DNA of 64,000 nucleotides from Delphinapterus leucas (Eukaryota; Chordata; Mammalia; Artiodactyla; Monodontidae), in assembly GCF_002288925.2 (NCBI RefSeq), contig NW_022098024.1, positions 782,797 to 846,796 of the forward strand. The letters run 5' to 3'. Position numbers and translations under genes: made by a program. Within the stretch, counting starts at the first letter, position 1, and the number at the start of each line of letters is the position of its first letter. The notes below the pieces were generated by a model. That model was not told where the DNA came from, searched no databases, and worked only from the letters and a program-made list of their open reading frames with translations. Shown in pieces: positions 57,404-64,000 of this stretch.

Positions 57404-59219
57404 TTATTCTACATAGTTTTGGAAGTTTTAGTCGCAGCAATAAGAGAAGAAAAAGAAATAAAAGGAGTCCAAAGTGGAAAAGAAGAAGTAAAACTGTCAC
57501 TGTTTGCAGATGACATGATACTATACATAGACAATCCTTAAGATGCTACCAGAAAACTACTAGAGCTAATCAATTAATTTGGGAAATAGCAGGATACAAA
57601 ATTAATGCACAGAAATCTCTTACATTCCTATACACTAATGATGAAAAATCTGAAAGTGAAATTAAGAAAACACTCTCATTTACCATTGCCACAAAAAGAA
57701 TAAAATACCTAGGAATAAACCTATCTAAGGAGACAAAAGACATGTATGCAGAAAACTATAAGACAATGATGAAAGAAATTAAACATGATACAGATGGATA
57801 GATATAACATGTTCTTGCATTGGAAAAATCTACACTGTGAAAATGACAATACTACCCAAAGCAATCTATAGATTCAGTGCAATCCCTGTCAAACTACCAA
57901 TGTCATTTTTCACAGAACTAGAACAAAAAATTTCACAATTTGCATAGAAACACAAAAGACCCCAAATAGCCAAAGCAATCTTAAGAAAGAAAAATGGAGC
58001 TGTGGGAATCAGGTTCCCTGACTACAGACTATACTACAAAGCTACAGCAATCAAGACAGTATGGTACTGGCACAAAAACAGAAATATAGATCAATGGAAT
58101 AGGATAAAAAGCCCAGAGATAAACCCACGCACATATTGTCACCTAAACTTTGATAAAGGAGGCAAGAGTATACAATGGAGATAAGACAGCCTCTTTAATA
58201 AGTGATGCTGGGAAAACTGGACAGCTACATGTAAAAGAATGAAATTAGAGCACTCCCTAACACCATCCACAGAAATAAACTCCAAATGGATTAAAGACCT
58301 AAATGTAAGGCCAGGCACTTTCAAACTCTTAAATGAAAACATAGACAGAACATTATATGACATAAATCACAGCAAGATCCTTGTTGACCCACTTCCTAGA
58401 GAAATGGAAATAAAAACAAAAATAAACAAACGGGACCTAATGAAATTTAAAAGCCTTTTCATATCAAAGGAAGCCATAGACAAGATAAAAAGACAACCCT
58501 CAGAATGGGAGAAAATATTTGCAAATGAAGCAACTGACAAAAATTAATTTCCAGAATTTACAAGTAGCTCATGAAGCTCAATATCCAAAAAATACAACCC
58601 AATCCAAAACTGGGCAGAAGACCTACATAGACATTTCTCCAAAGAAGATATACAGATTGCCAACAAACACATGAAAGGATGCTCAACATCACTACTCATT
58701 GGAGCAATGGAAATTAAAACCACAGTGGGGTATCAGCTCACACTGGTCAGGATTGCCATCATCAAAAAATCTACAAGCAATAAATGTTTGACAGGGTGTG
58801 GAGAGAAGGGAACCCTCTTGCCCTGCTGGTGGGAATGTAAATTGATACAGCCACTATGGAGAACAGTATGGAGGTTCCTTAAAAAACTACAAATAGAACT
58901 ACCATACAATCCAGCAATCCCACTACTGGGCATATACCCTGAGAAAACCATAATTCAAAAAGAGACATGTTCCACAATGTTCATTGCAGCTCTATTCACA
59001 ATATCCAGGGCATGGAAGCAACCTAAATGTCCATTGACAGATGAATGGATAAAGAAGATGTGGCACATATATACAATGGAATATTACTCAGCCATAAAAA
59101 GAAACGAAATTAAGTTATTTGTCGTGAGGTGGATGAGCCTAGAGTCTGTCATACAGAGTGAAGTAAGTCAGAAAGAGAAAAACAAATACCATATGCTAAC
59201 ACATATATATGGAATCTAA

Positions 59220-59574
59220 AAAAGAAAAAAGGTTCTGAAGAATCTAGGCACAGGAGAGGAATAAAGATGTAGAGAATGGACTTGAGGACACTGGGAGGGG
59301 GAAGGGTAAGCTGGGACAAAGTGAGAGAGTGGCATGGACATATATACACTACCAAATGTAAAATAGATAGCTAGTGGGAAGCAGCTGCATAGCAGAGGGA
59401 GATCAGCTTGGTGCTTTGTGACCACCTACAGGGGTGGGATAGGGAGGATGGAAGGGAGACACAAGAGGGAAAAGGGATTTATGTATATGTATAGTTGATT
59501 CACTATGTTATGCAGTAGAAACTAACACAACATTGTAAAGAAATTATACTCCAATAAAGATGTTAAAAAAAAAC
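59220..59574 (+). mobile_element. L1 3' UTR and tail
   Basis: After the ORF2 stop: GGGTAAGCTGGGACAAAGTG, TAGATAGCTAGTGGGAAGCA, GGTGCTTTGTGACCACCTAC, ACAACATTGTAAAGAAATTA and the AATAAAGATGTTAAAA end. This is the same 3' end as the reverse-strand copy at 37281-37885. Confidence 0.95.
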
Positions 59575-60440
59575 CCACAATGAGATAGTATGTCAACCTG
59601 TTTGGATTTCTACTATAAAATAAACACACAGTAGCAAGTGCTGGCAGCGATGTGCAGAAAAGAGAAATTTTGTTCAGTGTTGGTGGGAATATAAAATGGT
59701 TCAGACATTTTGGAAAACAGTATGGAGATTTCTTAATGAACTTAAAAATAGAGCTATTATATGATCTAGCACCCCACTTCTAGATAAATATCCAAAGGAA
59801 ATGAAATAACTCTGTGAAAGAGATATCTGTATTTCCATGTTGATCACAGCATTAGTCACAATAGCCAAGGTGTGGAATCAACTTAAGTGTCCATTAATGC
59901 ATGAATGGATAGGGAAAATGTTATATATATACACACGTATGTAATATATATAATCCATACACACATATGTAATATATATAATCCATACATATATATGGAT
60001 TAATATAATATAATAAATTAATATAATATAAACACAATGGAATATTATTCAGCCTTAAAAAAGGTGGAAATCCTGCCGTTTGCAGCAACATGGATGAATC
60101 TGGAGGTCATTATGCTGAGTGAAATAAGCCAGACAAAGATAAATACCACATGTACTTCATGGTGTCACTTATACATGGAATCTAAAAAAAGAAAAAAAAT
60201 GTTGAACTCATAGAAGCAGAGTAGAAAAGTATTTGCTGGGGCTGGAAGGGTGGGTGAGGGAAATAGGGAGAGGTTGAGAAAAGGGTGCCAACTTTCAGTT
60301 ATAAAAAGAATAAAGTCTGAAGATATAATGTGTAACTTGGTGACTGTAGTTGATAATACTGTATCATGTAATTGAAATTTGCTAAGAGATTAGAACTTTA
60401 GTGTTCTCACAAAAATATAAATAAGTAAAATTTAGATAAA
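59575..60440 (+). mobile_element. Old L1, 3' part of the split copy
   Basis: Continues the ORF2 C-terminus exactly where 51966 stopped (CCACAATGAGATAGTATGTC), through GTTGGTGGGAATATAAAATG, AGCCTTAAAAAAGGTGGAAA and an L1M-type 3' UTR (GGTGACTGTAGTTGATAATA, CTAAGAGATTAGAACTTTAG). No A-tail is visible. A TA-rich tandem repeat has expanded in it. Confidence 0.92.
59931..59986 (+). repeat. 28-bp tandem repeat, two copies
   Basis: Units 59931-59958 and 59959-59986 differ at one base (ACACACG versus ACACACA) and end in ATAATCCAT. An AT-rich stretch with ATATATATGGAT and TAATATAATATAA words follows to 60035. Confidence 0.95.
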
Positions 60441-62021
60441 AGTTTATTAGGAAAAAAATAATGCATTTGTGAGGGTGCTAGAAGCATGGGGAATTCCGTG
60501 ATGGCTCTGTTCTCCAAGTTAGACATAGAGCAGAAGATGCTTTGTGTAACAGAACTGGGTTCTTTGATACCACTGGAGATGACAGAACACTAAAATAACA
60601 GAAATCAGAGATCCTCTGACTCGTTTTATGATCTGAGGCACTTTTCAGATCTAGAGCCCAGTTTGAAGATGAGCCTGTCTCATCAGGAAGAAAGAATTTG
60701 CAACACCAAATATATTTAGTAATGACTCGCCCCTTGTTCAGTAACTAAGATCATACATTGAAGAAAAGAGAATGACCAGACAATGTAAGGACTGTTGGTC
60801 ACAGGGGCTGAGTTTTCACTGGTACTCAGATGCTATTAATTGATGCTATTAGACTGGAATAATATGAGAATCAGGTGATAAATGTAATCTTTATCTATAT
60901 CCAGCTCACAATGATCCAATAGGTCTATGGAGTTACCCTGTGGTTATTTCTCAGTCTCGGAAGGGCTAACTGGAATGGACGTACTTGATAATTTACACAA
61001 CACTTAACATTATTCCTTGGCCTATGGCCTAAGAGCTATTATAGTAAGAAAAGTCAAGTGAAATCCTCTGAAATTGCCTCCTCTCCAATCCTCAACGAGG
61101 ATAGCAAATCAAAAGCATAATCACACTCCCCCACCCCCAAATAGCAGAGATAAATGGTATTCTTAAAGACCTAAGGATGAATGGTGTGGTCCACATTTAA
61201 CTTCCTACATCTTCCCTTTAGAAATCAGACCAATTCTAGAGTATGAAAATAGATTTCCCCAAACTCAACCAATTGGCACTTCTTATTGCAGCTGCTCTGT
61301 CAATATGAAATGTTTACTTACCAGGAGAGGTTAACATGATCTCAAATGCACATAGTCATTGACTGGCAGTGAAATTCTTTTCCATCTCTACCAAGAAGGG
61401 GGGGCATAAAGCAGTTTATCATCATAGAAGATAGAAAACAATATACGTTTACATTTTCCCAGTGTCATGCTTAATACCCTCACCCTCTGTACTGTTATTG
61501 TATTGTATTGTATTGTGTGACTATCTGATTATTCCATGTAACCTTACTTTGGCCCGGTGTACCACCAACACAATGTTAATCAAATCATATGAGCAAGAAG
61601 TTTCAAGTAGATTGTGGGCCTTGGTAAGAATATTGGATCCAAAAGTGGGAGATAAAGCCTATGAAGATTTGAAGATTATATCAGGAAATCTCATCCAAAA
61701 TAAAGAACAAATTACTGTTTCTCTTAATCCCACCAATAAGAAGAAAGTATAATGTCTGGCAATATATTCAGCTTCTAGAAGCAGCATATTCCGTACCTAG
61801 AAATACAACTATGTTCCATATGGAGTGACAAGAAGACTTTAGTGCAAACATACTTGTTGCTTGGGCCGTAAAGCTGAGCAAACCCTTTGGTACAAAACTA
61901 TCTGTGATAGGAAAAACATTATAAATTTATAGCAAGATTCCCAATGAGAATTATGATGTAAGCTGAAAAAAATCCATTTCCAACAAGGAATTATTCACTT
62001 TAAAAAAAAAAACAGCTCCGT
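60441..62021. other. Unassigned; short pentanucleotide repeat
   Basis: No interspersed repeat is recognised over 1.6 kb. A (TATTG)4 run lies at about 61496-61515. A 96-codon forward frame (61462-61752) encodes a lysine-rich C-terminal half with no domain I recognise; I do not call it a gene. Confidence 0.4.
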
Positions 62022-62510
62022 ATGGATATCCAATTTTCTCAGCACCACGTGTGGAGGAGACTATCATTTCCACATTGTGTATTCTTGGCAATCTTGTTGA
62101 AGACCAGTTGATTGTTTATGTGTGGCTTTATTTCTGGGCTTTCTATTCTGTTCCATTGGTCTATATATCTGTGTTTACGCCAGAATCATGCTCTTATAAT
62201 TACTGTTGCTTTGTAATATATTTTGAAATCAGGAAGTGTGGTGCATCCAGCTTTACTCTTCTTTCTCAAGATTTCTTAGGCTATCTAGGGTCCTTTGTGG
62301 TTCCATATGGATTTTCAGATTGTTTTTCTATTTCTATAAAAAAAATGCCACTAGGATTTTGATAGGCACTGACTGATTTTGTAGATTACTTTGGCTAGTA
62401 TGGTCATCTTAACAATAGTAAGTCTTCCAATTCATGAAAATGGATGTCTTTCAAATTATTTGTGTTTAAAAAAATTTCTTTAATAAAAGTTTTGTAGTTT
62501 TTAGTTCTAT
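62022..62510 (-). mobile_element. Old L1 ORF2 fragment
   Basis: Antisense ORF2: CAATTTTCTCAGCACCACGT, CACATTGTGTATTCTTGGCA, TATTCTGTTCCATTGGTCTA, TTTGAAATCAGGAAGTGTGG, TTTCTCAAGATTTCTTAGGC, and TTCCAATTCATGAAAATGGA. It lacks both L1 ends. The 103-codon forward frame on it is an antisense artefact. Confidence 0.93.
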
Positions 62511-63364
62511 CAGCTGAGATAGAGCAGCAACAATACATGATAAGATGAAAGTGGTAGAGCCAGGATCATGCAAGAGCTGGGTTGGAAACACAGGCAGGGG
62601 GCACAAAGAGTTGGCCCAGAACCCTGTAACGTCTCCACTATCACACTGTGGCTGCTCCCTCAGCTCAAACCCATTGGTAACATGGGATTCCTTTTGTGAG
62701 AGAAGGAAGAAAATTATGAGCTTGGTTTATATAAGCCTGGTATATTGTATGAGCCAGAAATGGATGGTGGCTGTGTTACAGTCCCATATAGAGTGGTCCT
62801 TAAAGACAGTAGAGATGGGAAATCCTCCCAATGGGCACAACTTCCTGCAGTGTAACTTCTTATCTTCTTTATATGAAAAGAGAAGTGGCCAAAATAAGTA
62901 TATATATGGATTTTCCATGGCTGTGCGTTATTGGCAAAGACAAAGAATGCGTTATTAGATAAATCCTTAGTCTAGAAGTATCAGAGGCCATAAATTTGAG
63001 TCCTTTCTTTATTAATGCAGTATGTATGTTTTCATTACAATCAATGTATCTTGCATAAATGCATAGACATTCTGTTTAAATTACTTATGTTTGCGGGAAA
63101 CCACAGAAGGAAAAACTTAAAGTATCTTCATAGATGGAGGTTAGGGACTATCAAATATTATGTCATCACCCTACTCTTAACAAGTAGGTAAAATTTAGAA
63201 GAAAAGATATAATTCATTTAATAAAAACCCTGTTGGGGGCACAAAGATATAGTCACAATAATCACTTTTTAAGTCAGGCCCTGGATCATGGCCCTTGCAT
63301 GGTTTGGACTTTAAAAGGTGGTCATGGGTCTAATGAATGTGTTGGTTTATTGGTAATAACTAAT
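62511..63364. other. Unassigned non-coding stretch
   Basis: A 137-codon forward frame (62545-62958) shows no domain or start context I can support. No repeat is recognised. Confidence 0.45.
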
Positions 63365-63560
63365 AAAAGTAGCTAAAACACATACAGCATCTGCTATGTA
63401 CATGGCACTCTTCTGTTTGCTTTACATAGGTGAACTAATTTAAGCTTTTCCTACAGTTATTGAACTATTACTAAATCAACTTTATAGAGTGAGAAACTGA
63501 GGCATGGAGAGGTTAAGCTGTTTATTCAGCTGGAAAGTTAGACATCTAGGATGCATTAGC
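63365..63560 (-). repeat. MIR SINE
   Basis: Reverse MIR: GCATCTGCTATGTACATGGC, TGTTTGCTTTACATAGGTGA, CTTTATAGAGTGAGAAACTG, AGGCATGGAGAGGTTAAGC. Confidence 0.88.
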
Positions 63561-63839
63561 AGTAGTCAAAACTCTTCAGTGTTCTTGCACCAACCACAGA
63601 GAGAGATTGCTGTATCCTTCAGGAGTTGGGTGGGAAGAGGGAGCCATGTCCCCAGATAACCCAGCTAACATCAGTTTGTATAAGGTTCCACATTTCATGT
63701 ATATATTTCCAGTCACAATTTGAAATCTGAAATATTGGAATACTTTTTGTGTTCTGTCTCAAGCCAAACCTTCTGAAAGGAACTTTATAGCTGCTTGTCC
63801 TAACTCCATTCATTCCCTTCTCCAACTTATTATCTGCAC

Positions 63840-64000
63840 TTTTGCCATATTGTTCCCCTTAAACTCTACTTCTCTTCCTGCTTAAAAACCTTCCACAGCT
63901 CTGGGAGGTCTACATGATAAAGTTGACAAACCTCAGCCAGACATCCAAGATGCTCATGTCTTTACCAGATGTCAAAGGTCAAATCTATTTACCATGTCCT
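63840..64000 (+). repeat. L2 LINE fragment, runs off the window
   Basis: Forward L2: CTTCCTGCTTAAAAACCTTC, CACAGCTCTGGGAGGTCTAC, ATGATAAAGTTGACAAACCT and CCAGACATCCAAGATGCTCA. It continues beyond the end of the window. Confidence 0.7.

Larger units (their letters stand above)
55068..59219 (+). pseudogene. L1 ORF2 (endonuclease-reverse transcriptase), multiply broken
   Basis: Intact ORF2 makes the endonuclease and reverse transcriptase that drive target-primed insertion. ATG 55068 meets a TGA within ten codons. The AP-endonuclease-like domain is open at 55088-55309 (CCLQETHF motif) until a TAG, and again at 55519-55761. The reverse transcriptase is the longest open part: from 56290 to the gap and again 57170-57541, with motif [22 protein letters not shown], and the catalytic FADDM in the second piece. 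The cysteine-rich C-terminus is open at 58671-59219 ([15 protein letters not shown]). The two RT pieces are in the same frame once the duplicated 346 bases are removed. Stops and frameshifts elsewhere show loss of function. Confidence 0.94.
51967..59574 (+). mobile_element. Near full-length L1 retrotransposon, inactive, containing an assembly gap
   Basis: A complete-layout L1: 5' UTR from about 51967 (AAGATGGTTGAAGAGTAAGA start), ORF1 remnant, ORF2 remnant and 3' UTR with AATAAA (59553-59558) and a short A-tail. The 11-bp target duplication CCACAATGAGA lies at 51956-51966 and 59575-59585. The base run before it (TCAAAA/CC) fits the L1 endonuclease target. It inserted, same strand, inside an older L1. 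About 346 of its 7608 bases are an N gap plus duplicated contig end, so true length is about 7.26 kb. Both ORFs are broken, so it cannot be autonomous. Confidence 0.96.

Noticed and set aside
62051..62362. 103-codon frame that looks like a hydrophobic membrane protein
   Set aside because: It is the antisense strand of L1 ORF2, a common source of spurious hydrophobic frames.
1..64000. A novel defence, secretion, CRISPR or biosynthetic system
   Set aside because: The window is mammalian repeat-rich non-coding DNA. There are no gene clusters, direct-repeat/spacer arrays or intact non-L1 coding regions to support one.

Overview
This is a mammalian nuclear DNA window, almost certainly from a cetacean (dolphin, porpoise or whale; species not determinable). 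The evidence is several full-length, little-diverged copies of the CHR-type tRNA-derived SINE, recognised by the head GGGCTTCCCTGGTGG, the A box TGGCTCAGTGG and the 3' end GAGAGGCCCGCGTACCGC plus A-tail. A near full-length L1 of the type found in whales is also present, and I see no BovB LINE, which argues against a ruminant. I found no protein-coding exon, tRNA, rRNA, CRISPR array, operon or other microbial feature. The window reads as intergenic or deep intronic DNA; every reading frame with recognisable protein similarity is L1 ORF1 or ORF2.

Layout. From 1 to 25 kb the sequence is mostly unique or anciently derived. It carries many MIR and L2 relics, MaLR (MLT1) LTRs, a MER5A and another hAT-type DNA transposon fossil, and CHR SINEs at about 4.0, 4.7, 13.2, 14.0 and 23.9 kb. 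From 25.6 to 29.8 kb lie old L1 fragments with a SINE, a trinucleotide repeat and an L2 inside them. From 30 to 50 kb there are L2 and MIR relics, a reverse-strand young L1 3' end (37.3 kb), a 5'-inverted L1 (40.2-41.9 kb), a small mariner-type MITE inside a MIR (43.1 kb), an MLT1 joined to an L1 3' end (44.9-45.3 kb) and a CHR SINE (49.75 kb). From 50.9 to 60.4 kb an old L1 is split by a nearly full-length younger L1 (51,967-59,574) with matching target-site duplications. The young L1 has a 5' UTR, ORF1, ORF2 and 3' UTR, and all its coding parts carry frameshifts or stops. The last 3.5 kb hold an antisense L1 piece, a MIR and an L2.

Assembly caveat. A 100-N gap at 57,058-57,157 sits inside ORF2 of the young L1. 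The 246 bases before it are repeated, with one mismatch next to the contig edge, directly after it. This is almost certainly two overlapping contig ends that were not merged, so about 346 bases are artefactual.

I looked for a previously undescribed system and did not find one. The most useful observations are the false duplication, the nested L1 with a reconstructable empty site, an L1 with a textbook twin-priming inversion, a CHR SINE that lacks its 3' end yet keeps a perfect 13-bp target duplication, and a few repeat-free stretches with transcription-factor-like motifs that could be conserved regulatory elements. Repeat family names come from recognition by eye; limits of old elements are approximate to tens of bases.
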